From: an uncultured Gemmata sp.
GTDB taxonomy: Bacteria > Planctomycetota > Planctomycetia > Gemmatales > Gemmataceae
Length of the DNA stretch: 64,000 nucleotides
Assembly: GCA_937924775.1 (NCBI GenBank)
Contig: CALDUT010000010.1
Coordinates: 496,001-560,000, forward strand
Reading direction: 5' to 3'
Both the position numbers and the translations under genes were made by a program. Of the stretch, positions 25,477 to 34,899 are shown in pieces. How positions within the stretch are numbered: position 1 is the first letter of the stretch; each line of letters opens with the position of its first letter. The notes beneath the pieces were generated by a model, which saw only the letters and a list, made by a program, of their open reading frames with translations, was not told the DNA's origin and searched no databases.

Positions 25477-26685
25477 CTAAACCAGACCGCTGGCCGCGAC
25501 TTTGATCCCCTTGAGCGCCATGCGTAGTTGCTCGGGATTGGGGGAAAACTCCAACGCGGTGGCTTTGTCGATCCGTTGGAGTTCGACGAGTTGCCGGAGA
25601 TTCTCGTTAAAGTCCACCATACCTTCGTTGTAGTTAGCTCGGATGGCATCGAGCAGTTTTGAGTCTTCGCCTTTGAGAATCAGTTCGCGAATCCGCGGGT
25701 TGACGATCATGATTTCGTTGGTTGGCACCCGGGAGACACCTGGAATGATCGACGGCAGCAGCTTCTGAGCTACTACTGCTTTCAGGTTGAACGACAGGGA
25801 TTGCCGCACGGCCCCGTGCTGACTGGGTGGGAACAGGCCCAAAATGCGGTCGATGGTGTTATAGGCATTCGAGGCGTGAATCGTCCCGAACACAACGTGA
25901 CCGGTTTCCGAGGCATGAACCGCGGCTTCGAACGTCTCTGAGTCGCGTAACTCGCCAACAAGGATGATGTCGGGATCTTCCCGGACCGCGTGTTTGAGCC
26001 CGGTGTGCCAATCGCACACATCGAGGTAGATTTCCCGCTGATTCACCACACTCATTTTGTCGGTGAAGACGAATTCGATGGGGTCTTCGAGCGTGAGAAT
26101 GTGCAAGGGTTCGTTCTGGTTGATGTAGTCGAGCATCGCGGCGATGGTGGTGGATTTGCCTGAGCCAGTCACCCCGGCGAGCAATACCATCCCCATCTCG
26201 TAATGGCAGAGCTTTTCAATCTGCGGCGGCAGATAAAGCTTCTCGAACGAGGGAATGGTTTGATTCACCAATCGGGCCACCAACGCCAATTGACCGCGTT
26301 GTTTCATCAGGTTGACGCGGAAGCGGGCCTCGCCATTGCCGACGACGTGAGCAAAGTCGGCCCCGCCAGTGTCTTCAAATACCTTTTTGTCCTTTTCCCG
26401 CATGATGGGGAAGATGAGTTTTTCCAACGTTTCTTGCGTCAGAATGGGTGTGTTCATTTTCTGAATCACCCCACGCAGCCGCATCATCCCCGGCAAGCCG
26501 GCTTTCAGGTGCAAGTCCGAGCCTTTGTGCAGCATCACGGTTCGGAACAATTGGTTAACGGGTGGTTCCCCCGGGGGCAGCGGGGCCACTTTCAGGCCTG
26601 GTTCGGGCGAGTTGATCGGAATCGGCGGAGCATGGGCCGATGCCGGAGCCGGAGCCGGGGGTGGAGGTGGTGACGTTGGAGGCAT
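25477..26685 (-). CDS. pilT: PilT/PilU-type twitching-motility ATPase
   Basis: The ATG at 26685 (MPPTSPPPPPAPAP) follows an AGGAAC ribosome site and is preferred over the track start 13 codons upstream; 402 residues. After a proline-rich leader the type IV pilus retraction ATPase core follows: 'GSDLHLKAGLPGMMRLRG', Walker A GVTGSGKSTTIAAML, Asp box LTLEDPIEFVF, Walker B EDPDIILVGELRD and GTIHASNAYNTIDR. It would drive pilus retraction at the inner membrane. No pilus structural gene is adjacent; a DUF1559 prepilin-like protein lies 17 kb away. Confidence 0.92.
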   Translation of the reverse strand: MPPTSPPPPPAPAPASAHAPPIPINSPEPGLKVAPLPPGEPPVNQLFRTVMLHKGSDLHLKAGLPGMMRLRGVIQKMNTPILTQETLEKLIFPIMREKDKKVFEDTGGADFAHVVGNGEARFRVNLMKQRGQLALVARLVNQTIPSFEKLYLPPQIEKLCHYEMGMVLLAGVTGSGKSTTIAAMLDYINQNEPLHILTLEDPIEFVFTDKMSVVNQREIYLDVCDWHTGLKHAVREDPDIILVGELRDSETFEAAVHASETGHVVFGTIHASNAYNTIDRILGLFPPSQHGAVRQSLSFNLKAVVAQKLLPSIIPGVSRVPTNEIMIVNPRIRELILKGEDSKLLDAIRANYNEGMVDFNENLRQLVELQRIDKATALEFSPNPEQLRMALKGIKVAASGLV

Positions 26686-26804
26686 AAGAACTGTTCCTAG
26701 TGACGAGGAAAAGACCCAGAACAAGACAATATCGTTCCGACGACGTTCAACACGAGCCGCACGGATTTCCCCTCGGATGGCCGATACGTTCGGCGTTTCT
26801 GAGT

Positions 26805-27602
26805 TTACACCAAACGTACCGGTATGGCGCGTGCAGCGAGATACGCTTTCGTTTCCGCAATCGTATATTCGTTATAGTGAAAGATACTGGCCGCGAGTGC
26901 GGCATCAGCTCCCGCGGCGAAGGCTTGCCGGAGATGCTCGGGGTGTCCGGCCCCGCCGCTGGCGACCACCGGCACGCTCACGGCTCGGCTCACGGCTTCG
27001 AGCATGGGCAGATCGTAGCCGTTTTTGGTACCGTCGGCATCCATGGACGTGAGAACGATTTCCCCGGCCCCCAATTCCGCGACCTGGCGGGCCCACGCCA
27101 CCGCTTCCAGACCCGTCGGAAGGCGCCCTCCATGGATGTGGACTTCCCACCACTCCTCATTGCCCCCACGCGATGTGTCGTGCCCCGGGCCGGGCCGCTT
27201 CACGCGTCGGGGATCAATGTTGACCACGGTGGCACAAGACCCAAAGCGGCGGCTGACTTGTTCAATCAATTCCGGGGTTTTGACGGCGGCCGAGTTGAGA
27301 CTGACTTTCTCCGCACCGGCTTGAATCAATTGCGTGGCGTCGTCCAGAGAACGAATACCCCCACCGACGGTGAACGGCATAAAAATCGCCTCGGCGACAC
27401 GCCGAACCATCTCGAGCATGATCGCCCGGCCTTCATGACTAGCCGAAATGTCGAGAAAAACAAGTTCGTCGGCCCCCTGCTCATCGTAGCGGCGGGCCAC
27501 CTCGACCGGATCACCCGCATCACGCAGGCCGACAAAGTTCGTGCCTTTCACCACGCGTCCGCGGTCCACATCCAAACACGGTATGATTCGCTTGGTGAGC
27601 AT
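26805..27602 (-). CDS. hisF: Imidazole glycerol phosphate synthase subunit HisF
   Basis: The ATG at 27602 ([20 protein letters not shown]) gives the usual HisF N-terminus; the track start is four codons earlier. The (beta/alpha)8 barrel has the catalytic Asp pair in [12 protein letters not shown] and in [15 protein letters not shown], with [29 protein letters not shown] and [14 protein letters not shown]. It is the cyclase that turns PRFAR plus ammonia from HisH into IGP and AICAR. It is separated from the hisDCB operon by 22 kb, and hisH is not in this window. The about 265-residue length is slightly above the usual 250-258. Confidence 0.95.
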   Translation of the reverse strand: MLTKRIIPCLDVDRGRVVKGTNFVGLRDAGDPVEVARRYDEQGADELVFLDISASHEGRAIMLEMVRRVAEAIFMPFTVGGGIRSLDDATQLIQAGAEKVSLNSAAVKTPELIEQVSRRFGSCATVVNIDPRRVKRPGPGHDTSRGGNEEWWEVHIHGGRLPTGLEAVAWARQVAELGAGEIVLTSMDADGTKNGYDLPMLEAVSRAVSVPVVASGGAGHPEHLRQAFAAGADAALAASIFHYNEYTIAETKAYLAARAIPVRLV

Positions 27603-27733
27603 CGTGATTTGCATCTGATCGGTATTTCAACACTTCTGAATAGTAGCGGACAACAGAAATGAAGGCAACAGCTCCCCCCGACTTCGAAGCCTGTCGCGGG
27701 AACCGTCGAATGCTGGTCGGTGGTCGTCACCGA

Positions 27734-28321
27734 TCACTTTTTCGGTATCAGGCGATGGGGATAATTCCGCAAATAGCCGGCAATGTGCTCGTGCAGGTCT
27801 TCTGGTGCGAAACCGTAGAGTTCCATCTCGTCGATGGCGCGATCGGCCGGCCAGCCTTGGAAGTACATACGGTAGATCGCACACAGGGTTCCGGTGCGGT
27901 GAATACCCGCGAAGCAATGCACCAGCACCGGATGATTCTGAGAATCGGCCAATAATTCAACGAAACGCGTCACATTCTGTTGTGCCGGGATTTCCCCTTT
28001 CTCATTTTCGCCCCAAACTCGGGGTTCAAGACGCACAAATTGCACCCCCCGCTCGTGACAAAAGGCCTCTTCCCACGCATCGGGGGGAGGGTTTCCAGGC
28101 TGTCGCGAACCCCGCAGTGAGATCACGGTGCGAATGTTCTTCTCCCGCAGAATACGATCGAGTCCTTCGGGCGTTAACTGCCCACTGCGGTACAGTATGC
28201 CGTCCTCAACCACCCGAAAATTCCGCCGGTGGGTTTGCTGATGGGAGGAATACACCAAAGGGGCTGCGACGATCAAAGCCATCACCACCGTGGCCAAGCA
28301 TACTTGCCATCGCGTCGGCAT
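27734..28321 (-). CDS. Membrane-anchored dual-specificity/tyrosine phosphatase
   Basis: A 195-residue protein with an N-terminal hydrophobic helix (VCLATVVMALIVAAPLVYSS) acting as anchor or uncleaved signal, followed by a cysteine-based phosphatase domain: YRSGQLTPEGLDRIL, 'IRTVISLRGSRQPG' and the active site HCFAGIHRTG (HCxxGxxRTG, P-loop with catalytic Cys and Arg). The substrate may be phosphoprotein or phosphoinositide-like; the sequence does not say. A CCAGGAGAA ribosome site precedes the ATG. No kinase is adjacent. Confidence 0.83.
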   Translation of the reverse strand: MPTRWQVCLATVVMALIVAAPLVYSSHQQTHRRNFRVVEDGILYRSGQLTPEGLDRILREKNIRTVISLRGSRQPGNPPPDAWEEAFCHERGVQFVRLEPRVWGENEKGEIPAQQNVTRFVELLADSQNHPVLVHCFAGIHRTGTLCAIYRMYFQGWPADRAIDEMELYGFAPEDLHEHIAGYLRNYPHRLIPKK

Positions 28322-28498
28322 GAACTTCTCCTGGAAAAACCCGCCGACACCTTACCGCGTTCGGCCCTGATGGAGGAAGACCGATCCCGTTTTCGTCCAT
28401 AAGATATTGACAAGAAAGAACTTATAGACGATATACGCATACCGTAAGCTTCACGGCTCGGGGTGCAAGTTTCTTATCTTGTGCCCTTCGCCGCCGTG

Positions 28499-28981
28499 TT
28501 AATGTTCTGCGGCCTGCTCCCGCAACTCCAATACTGCTTTCCGGAAAGGACGCAACGTGCCAATGTCCGTGAGCCGCGGACCTTCCGCCCGGTAGTTCCA
28601 ACTGATCGGATACCCCCGCGAAGGATCGTTGGAAGGAGCTAAGAACACCCGGCTTAACCGCTGCCGAAAACCGCCAAAATCGGTCCCGTAGGTTCCTGTT
28701 TGCAGAGGACCGGTTGCCGACATCGGACCGCGGGCCAGCAAAGGATTATTCTTCAACGACCCCCCACCGACATAGCCGCCCAACTCATTACGCATTAGAC
28801 TGGGCGCCGCTAAGCGGTTGACCGACAGCGGATAACCAGCCCGTTGCATGGTATGGTCAACCGGTTTCCGCGGTTGTGGCGTGCGCATCGCCCAACGTTC
28901 CAGAAAAGTGAATTCACCCGCCCGTACTGACGGTGAAAGAAGTATGAGAAGGCCAACGGAAATCAGAAAATACCGGCGCAT
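28499..28981 (-). CDS. Secreted protein of unknown function
   Basis: The ATG at 28981 (MRRYFLISVGLLILLSPSVRAG) gives a good Sec signal peptide and 160 residues; the track start adds 13 unlikely residues. The mature part is rich in Gly/Pro/Arg with 'VGGGSLKNNPLLARGP' and a C-terminal 'YPISWNYRAEGPRLTDIG' followed by a helix (FRKAVLELREQAAEH). No family is recognised. It may be transcribed with the HbpS-like surface protein upstream (about 95 bp away on the same strand). Confidence 0.6.
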   Translation of the reverse strand: MRRYFLISVGLLILLSPSVRAGEFTFLERWAMRTPQPRKPVDHTMQRAGYPLSVNRLAAPSLMRNELGGYVGGGSLKNNPLLARGPMSATGPLQTGTYGTDFGGFRQRLSRVFLAPSNDPSRGYPISWNYRAEGPRLTDIGTLRPFRKAVLELREQAAEH

Positions 28982-29076
28982 CGGCGAGCGAGCCTTTATC
29001 CCAGAAGATCGCAGCCGCACGGTCGGGTGAACGCTCCCGACCCGTGTTCGCGTGCTTCACTGGTTTATCGGCTCGA

Positions 29077-31461
29077 TCAACCTTCGGGGTTGCGATTGAA
29101 TTTCTGATAAGGTGGACGAACACCGTTGACAAAGAACTGATCAATCCGAATAGCCAACGGGGCGTCAAAACCGCTATGACCAGCCACGGTAACGACATCG
29201 TCTTGGTCCACCCCGTCGCCGCTGATGCCAAAACCGCCAATCAAAACGCTGCTTCCCCCCCTATTGCGGTAAAGCGGAGCACTGCCGGGGAAGAAAACGA
29301 TACCGTTTTGATTCAAAATGTTGCCCGGATTGCGGAAATTGGTCCCCGGATTGAAGGCATCGTAACCCACGACACTCTGATAGGCCGACGCGGGCCGAGG
29401 GTCACCGGCGAAGCGACCGGTGAAGCGATTAGTGCCCACAGGGTCGTCGTTGAGTTGGGAGAAGGGCCCCGGGAACGCGGCATCAATCCCCTCCGGATAA
29501 CGCGGTTGGCCCAAGTAACGGAAACTGCGATTGGTCAACGCAGTCCCGGGGGGAATTCCGGGAAGCTGATCCGGCGGTTGCAACAGCGCTGGATTGGCAT
29601 AGTAGGCCGTATTTCGAGCTTTCGCCACCGCGACATCGATCGAGAAAACCGTGGCATCCGGTTCGCGGAAAAGACCAACGATATTCCCTTCCAAATCGCT
29701 GACCGCGATGACGAATTTGGCCCGTGTTCCCACCGGCAAGCGAATCGCCGCACGGGTTTTCGCCTGCTGCTTCAGCGACGCAACAATAATCGCCGTAACC
29801 TCTTGTGCCGTAATTCCCACCCCATCGTGCGGCAGCACCAAGAAACCTTCAGGAACCGGTAAGCCGTCGCGGAAAAAAATGTCGTCGGCGGTGCCGGGGA
29901 TGTTATCGGGGCCCGGATTCACGGCCAAGTTGGTGCCGCTATTCGGGTCACCCCGGCCAACGGTGTTGCCCACTTGCATTAACACCCGCGGACCTTCCAC
30001 CGACCCCCCCGGCCCAAAGACTTCTAACTGAATGCCCACCAGGTCGATCCGACCCGCCGGTAAACCGATCCCCGGTGGGAGAGGAATGCCATTGAGGTCA
30101 TCCACCGGGGTGATGGGTACATTGCCTACCGCTGTTCGGGTTCCCCCCAAGGCCGCAAATGCGATCCATTCAGCCTCCAGCGACCGATCGGGCAATGCCG
30201 GGTTGTAAGTTGTGCTCAGAACAGAATTTTCTTCTGTGGCATAACCAGTTTTGCCGGGGAAAAACACCCCAATCCCGCCCACACTTTGCCCGTTTTTGAA
30301 GATCGGGATACCCCCCGGCAATGTCGCAATCCCCCGATTCTGCGCGCCGGGAAAGAAACCGGATTGGAAACCGTAGGAATCCGGCGGAAAGAGTATGTTA
30401 CCCGGTGGCACAAAGGCCGGGTTGATATTGAATCGCGCCGGCAAAAGAACATCGTCGAAGGTGCCTTTGATGCGGTCGTTACCGACATGGAATGTACCAT
30501 CCCGGTTGGTATGTTCGATTTGGAACAGGTCCACTTGGGGGGTGAAGGGAACATTGGGCGGGAAATGGGCCCGCACCCCGACCGGAGCGACAAATCCCGG
30601 CCCGCGGATGGTCGAATGCGGATCAGTGATGTTGGGATTCGAATGGACCTCGCGTTCGGTGATGGTTGATTGACTGATAAATTGAATGGTCCGCGACGTT
30701 AGCGGGGCTTGATTGTTGCCAAAGTAAGCCCCCGTGAGGGCTTTGGCATACGCCCCATCGACCGCGAACACCAAGGTGTTGATGTTGCTGGTGATAACCG
30801 GATCGACACCGGCTTCGACACGGACCCCGAGAATGCGGCCGTTGCGATCGGCAATCACAATGATCGCGTCGTCGCTGGCTGAAGCCGCTGCGGCGCGTTG
30901 AAGTAAAATCTCCACTTCCGCCGCGGTGAGGGTTTCCTGGGGAGCTACCACCGCCACACCTGGCGGTAGAGCCGCCAAAAAGCGATCACCGGCATTGGGA
31001 ACCACGACATCCCCAGGCTTCACTTGGTAAATGTCGTTTTCTCCGCTACCCGCGTTGACAGTGTTGGCGGTGTTACTGCCAAAGATAATATCGCGATCCG
31101 GCCCCCCCAGAAAGGTCGTCGGGCCGCCGCCACCGACGAACTTGTTGCGACCAGAAGCCCCGCTGATGGTGGCCGGTTGAATCACCTGCGGATCAATGAT
31201 GACCGCATCGTGGCCATCGCCCGTGGCAATCGCGATGGCCGAGAACGTGGCTGGATCAAACGCTCCGATTTCTACCGTTCCCTCGAAAACACGAACCCAA
31301 GGGCCATCGGAAACGACGCGAATGCGATCGTCGCCCGCAGTACCCGCGATGTTCAGCGTGCCAGCGAAGACGGTGGCCGTGGTCGGCAAAGTACGGTCCT
31401 CAAGCGACTCGCCGCGAAGAACGGTACGTCGGGACCAGCATTGGGTGTCGGTGGTGTCCAT
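29077..31461 (-). CDS. Large surface protein with two HbpS/GlcG-like (heme-degrading family) domains
   Basis: A 794-residue protein. The start MDTTDTQCWSRRTVLRGESLEDRTLPTT has the 'LEDRTLP' motif typical of exported planctomycete proteins. Residues about 40-150 hold an RTX/Ca-binding-like stretch (SGRNKFVGGGGPTTFLGG, NTVNAGSGENDIY). Two related domains follow (about 178-450 and 555-790); each starts with LTAAEVEILLQRA/ITAQEVTAIIVAS, then 'VIADRNGRILGVRVE'/'VSDLEGNIVGLFRE', 'AKALTGAYFGNNQAPLTSR'/KARNTAYYANP and ends with 'GGIGVFFPG'/GGFGISGDGVDQDD, the HbpS/GlcG (DUF336) pattern, here with long insertions. HbpS-type domains can bind heme. It is divergent from the outer-membrane protein gene. 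Confidence 0.8.
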   Translation of the reverse strand: MDTTDTQCWSRRTVLRGESLEDRTLPTTATVFAGTLNIAGTAGDDRIRVVSDGPWVRVFEGTVEIGAFDPATFSAIAIATGDGHDAVIIDPQVIQPATISGASGRNKFVGGGGPTTFLGGPDRDIIFGSNTANTVNAGSGENDIYQVKPGDVVVPNAGDRFLAALPPGVAVVAPQETLTAAEVEILLQRAAAASASDDAIIVIADRNGRILGVRVEAGVDPVITSNINTLVFAVDGAYAKALTGAYFGNNQAPLTSRTIQFISQSTITEREVHSNPNITDPHSTIRGPGFVAPVGVRAHFPPNVPFTPQVDLFQIEHTNRDGTFHVGNDRIKGTFDDVLLPARFNINPAFVPPGNILFPPDSYGFQSGFFPGAQNRGIATLPGGIPIFKNGQSVGGIGVFFPGKTGYATEENSVLSTTYNPALPDRSLEAEWIAFAALGGTRTAVGNVPITPVDDLNGIPLPPGIGLPAGRIDLVGIQLEVFGPGGSVEGPRVLMQVGNTVGRGDPNSGTNLAVNPGPDNIPGTADDIFFRDGLPVPEGFLVLPHDGVGITAQEVTAIIVASLKQQAKTRAAIRLPVGTRAKFVIAVSDLEGNIVGLFREPDATVFSIDVAVAKARNTAYYANPALLQPPDQLPGIPPGTALTNRSFRYLGQPRYPEGIDAAFPGPFSQLNDDPVGTNRFTGRFAGDPRPASAYQSVVGYDAFNPGTNFRNPGNILNQNGIVFFPGSAPLYRNRGGSSVLIGGFGISGDGVDQDDVVTVAGHSGFDAPLAIRIDQFFVNGVRPPYQKFNRNPEG

Positions 31462-31654
31462 GATCCACCCCGCTAACGGTCGATTTCTTCCCTCATCTGC
31501 TCATCGGAGGCGCGGAATCTCGAACTGCACAAATTTTCTAACACAATTGCTACATTCTGAAGAATCCTCATGATCGTTAGCTTAGGAACCGATGGAAAAT
31601 TGCGGATGCCAGGACATATGGACTTCACCACCGGGAATCTCACGGGATTCAGAC

Positions 31655-33706
31655 ATGGGCCATCGGTGGACATGGAGACGAGCTGTCGCAAGTGGTTTCG
31701 TCCTTTTGGGTGGGGCGACGGTATCAGCAGACGTGCCGCTGCCGATACCGTCGGCGGTGTTGGCCATCCCGGTAGGACGAACGCCGACCGCTGCAAACTC
31801 ACCGGCTCATTCCAGCCTCACAGGCCAGGGGCCTGAGGACCGGCCGCTCGGTCGGGTGGGGCCTGACCTACCTCTTGACCTGCCTTGGCTCGCAACGGCG
31901 TCGGCTGCAGACAGGCCCAATCCGCTGAACGCCCAGCTACCCCGCGATACTACTCGTCAACCCATCGACCGCCTGCTCCAGCCGGCGAGCCCTCTGCCCG
32001 CTCTGGACCGTTTGCCCCTCAGTGATGAAGCCGCGGCTTACCCCTACTTCCCGACCCCGGGTTTTGCGGGCAAAAGCGGTGTCATGCCCCGCAGCGGTGC
32101 CAACGAAGAATATGAACCGATGGAAGATCGCTGGCGGATTGGTCTACCCGAATATGATCGCTACGGTCTGGGTCATCCCCGGGTGTTCGATTATCCCTGG
32201 CAGCCGGGTCGCTGGTACGATCCTTACCGGCAAAATGTGCTGAAAGGCGATTACCCTATCATCGGGCAGCACATCTTCTTCAATTTCACCGGAACCAGTA
32301 GCAGCTTGTTTGAAGGCCGGATGATCCCCACGGCCACCACCCCGTTTGAAAGCACGCAACGACCATTCACCACCGAGTTCTTTGGTCGCCCCGGTCAGTT
32401 CGTCTTCTCCGAATTGGTCACTGCCCGGTTTGAACTCTTCCGGGGCGATGCCGCTTTCAAACCGCGGGATTGGGCCGTGGTTCTCACTCCCGCTTTCAAT
32501 GCTAATACACTCAGTGCCCAGGAATTGGCGGTGATTAATCCTGATGTGCGCAAAGGGTTGATTCGGAATCGCTCATGGACGACCCTCCAAGAGTGGTTTG
32601 TGGAGTACAAGCTGGCCGATTTAAGCCCCCAATACGATTTCATCTCCGTGCGCGCCGGTTCACAACCCTTCACGTCCGACTTCCGGGGCTTCATTTTTAG
32701 CGACGTGAACCGCGGTATCCGCCTTTTTGGCAACTACGATGGCAACCGGACACAGTTCAACCTCGCCTACTTCCGCCAGCTCGACAAAGACATTAACAGC
32801 GGTTTGAATACTTTCACTGATCGCGATCAAGACATCATCATCGCCAACATCTACCGACAAGACTTCATTTTCCCCGGTTATACCGCCTCGCTGAGTTATC
32901 ACTACAACAACGACGGCCCCGACTTTCAGTTCGACAAAAACGACTTTCTGGCCCGTCCGGATCCCGTCGGGGTGTTCCGCCCGCATCGCGTGGAAGCGCA
33001 TTACTTCGGCTGGGCCGGCGACGGCCATATCGACCGCTACAACATTTCCCACGCTTTCTACTGGGTGATCGGGCGAGATAGCCGCAACCCGATTGCCGGC
33101 CAACCCATCGCCATCAACGCCCAATTCGCCGCGTTGGAACTGTCCTACGACCGGGATTGGGCCCGGTTCCGCGTCAGTGGTTTGTACGCCTCGGGCGACG
33201 GCAACGCCAATAACGGTATTGGCACCGGTTTCGATACTATCATCGACCAACAGAATTTCGGGGGGGAATTCAGCTTCTGGCGACGGCAGCGGATTCCGCT
33301 ATTTGGTGTTGGGTTAACCAACGACCAAAGCCAACTGGTGAACCTGCGGTCCAGCCGGATTCAGGGGCAGAGCAACTTCGTCAACCCGGGGTTGTGGCTG
33401 ATCAATAGCGGGGTGGATTTTGATGTCACGCCGCGGCTGCGGTCTGTCAACAACGTCAATGTTCTGTTTTTCGACAAGACAAATTCGCTGGAAACCTTTC
33501 TCTACCAAAGAGTTACGAACCGTTTCATTGGGGTCGACCTGAGCACAGGAGCCGAATATCGCCCCCGCCTGAATAACCAAGCCATTATGCTCACCGGGCT
33601 ATCCTGCTTGATCCCCGGGGGTGGTTTCCGGCAGTTGTACAATAATCAGAAAAGCAAAGTCCCGACTCTCTTTTCGGGCTTCGTGGAAATGATTTTCGCC
33701 TTCTGA
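31655..33706 (+). CDS. Outer-membrane beta-barrel candidate protein
   Basis: The ATG at 31655 (MGHRWTWRRAVASGFVLLGGATVSA) gives a signal peptide and 683 residues; the track ORF starts 21 codons earlier. A proline-rich N-terminal region (about 25-150) precedes many alternating aromatic/hydrophobic strands (RFELFRGDAAFKPRDWAVVL, FDFISVRAGSQPF, YTASLSYHYNNDGPDF, ALELSYDRDWARFRVSGLYA), and the protein ends EMIFAF, a terminal Phe preceded by alternating residues as in OmpA/porin-type barrels. It resembles uncharacterised planctomycete outer-membrane proteins. Substrate is unknown. It is divergent from the HbpS-like surface protein across 193 bp. Confidence 0.7.
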   Translation: MGHRWTWRRAVASGFVLLGGATVSADVPLPIPSAVLAIPVGRTPTAANSPAHSSLTGQGPEDRPLGRVGPDLPLDLPWLATASAADRPNPLNAQLPRDTTRQPIDRLLQPASPLPALDRLPLSDEAAAYPYFPTPGFAGKSGVMPRSGANEEYEPMEDRWRIGLPEYDRYGLGHPRVFDYPWQPGRWYDPYRQNVLKGDYPIIGQHIFFNFTGTSSSLFEGRMIPTATTPFESTQRPFTTEFFGRPGQFVFSELVTARFELFRGDAAFKPRDWAVVLTPAFNANTLSAQELAVINPDVRKGLIRNRSWTTLQEWFVEYKLADLSPQYDFISVRAGSQPFTSDFRGFIFSDVNRGIRLFGNYDGNRTQFNLAYFRQLDKDINSGLNTFTDRDQDIIIANIYRQDFIFPGYTASLSYHYNNDGPDFQFDKNDFLARPDPVGVFRPHRVEAHYFGWAGDGHIDRYNISHAFYWVIGRDSRNPIAGQPIAINAQFAALELSYDRDWARFRVSGLYASGDGNANNGIGTGFDTIIDQQNFGGEFSFWRRQRIPLFGVGLTNDQSQLVNLRSSRIQGQSNFVNPGLWLINSGVDFDVTPRLRSVNNVNVLFFDKTNSLETFLYQRVTNRFIGVDLSTGAEYRPRLNNQAIMLTGLSCLIPGGGFRQLYNNQKSKVPTLFSGFVEMIFAF

Positions 33707-33730
33707 TGGTGGCGAATCCCGGAGAGAAGA

Positions 33731-33758
33731 CTCCTTGTCAGTCTCTCCTTGTCAGTCT
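33731..33758. repeat. Perfect 14-bp tandem duplication
   Basis: ctccttgtcagtct occurs twice head-to-tail in the 60-bp gap between the convergent outer-membrane protein and metallo-hydrolase genes. It is probably a slippage product with no evident function. Confidence 0.7.
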
Positions 33759-33766
33759 ACCGGGCG

Positions 33767-34618
33767 TCAAATCCACAGCTTCATCCGGGCTTTGAGTTCC
33801 GGAGGCAATTTCGCATCGAGAAGCTTCCGAACTTCGTTGGGGTGGTAACGGGTACTATAATGGGCCGCGATAATCAATTCGTTGTTGAATTGTGAAGCCC
33901 GTTCCATAAAATCGTCGAGGTGCATATGGCCAAATTTGTGGATTTTGTCCCGGCGGTGGGCGGCACGGATGAAACTCATTTCGGTGATGAGAATTTTCGC
34001 GTTGAAGCAAGCCGGGCAAGCATCTAAGCCGGCCGGTGCTGTATCGCCCGTGTAGGCCACCAGGGGTATGCGGACTTCCCGCGTGATCGCCACACCACTG
34101 AGCTTCAAGTCGCGGATTTTTTCCCCCGGCAGGCCGAGGAACTCCTCTTTCAGCTTGTGGCGACGCTCAAAAACGACGAAGCCGCGGCTGGGCACCGTGT
34201 GAACCGTGTCGAACACATGAACGACATGCTCGCGGCCCAGTTCCACTTCATCGCCCGCTTTCACCCCCTGCACTTCCGCGAGTTGCCGGCCGCGATCCAG
34301 CCGGTGCATGATGTGTAAGAGCCGGCGGATGTCGTCCATCATTTCCACGGGCACATATAGGGTCGGCGGCTCCATCTTCATCATGCGCCGCCGGGCCACA
34401 TAAACCGGCAAGGCCGCGACGTGATCCAAATGGGTGTGCGAGACGAACCAAGTGGGGGTTCCCATGAAGTCCCACGGTTGTGCGCCCAAATCGAAGCCGA
34501 TCTTCAACTCGGGAATCCGCCAATAGCTTTGGACTGCCGCCCGAGACCAACCTTCGATGGTCAAATGGCCGTGCGTGTGTGTCAGGTAGGGAGCGTTTTC
34601 GACGGGCCGGTCAGTCAT
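33767..34618 (-). CDS. Metallo-beta-lactamase-fold hydrolase (RNase Z-like)
   Basis: The ATG at 34618 ([19 protein letters not shown]) is used; the track start is 60 codons upstream and reads through non-coding-like sequence. The 283-residue protein has the metal-binding motif [11 protein letters not shown] (H-x-H-x-D-H), '[14 protein letters not shown]' and the late [11 protein letters not shown], similar to tRNase Z-like hydrolases. It lacks enough context to say tRNA 3' processing is its job. It is divergent from the glycine-zipper lipoprotein. Confidence 0.82.
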   Translation of the reverse strand: MTDRPVENAPYLTHTHGHLTIEGWSRAAVQSYWRIPELKIGFDLGAQPWDFMGTPTWFVSHTHLDHVAALPVYVARRRMMKMEPPTLYVPVEMMDDIRRLLHIMHRLDRGRQLAEVQGVKAGDEVELGREHVVHVFDTVHTVPSRGFVVFERRHKLKEEFLGLPGEKIRDLKLSGVAITREVRIPLVAYTGDTAPAGLDACPACFNAKILITEMSFIRAAHRRDKIHKFGHMHLDDFMERASQFNNELIIAAHYSTRYHPNEVRKLLDAKLPPELKARMKLWI

Positions 34619-34899
34619 AGCGGCTCTTTCGTAGACAACACCTGCTAACCTTCCGCATTCTACTGACAGCCGCAGCGAGAGCCGAGGTTCGGACCGCACT
34701 TTCCGGATGGGCCTGGGGCCTTCGGCTGGGGAAACGAAGGATTCGCCAGAAATTGCGCAGGGTACGAAGCTATAGAAACCCGCCGGTCGCCAGTGCAAGT
34801 CGGCGAATCGGGCGCATTAGAACCGTGGAAGGAACCGGGATTGACCCCGGTTGCCAAGTTGGGCATACACTCGCGGCCAAGCGACCGGAGTATCGACCG

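Noticed and set aside
26700-27662. 320-aa plus-strand ORF opposite hisF
   Set aside because: Shadow of hisF, which has the full catalytic signature.
29044-29862. 272-aa plus-strand ORF opposite the HbpS-like gene
   Set aside because: Antisense shadow; no motif and no ribosome site.
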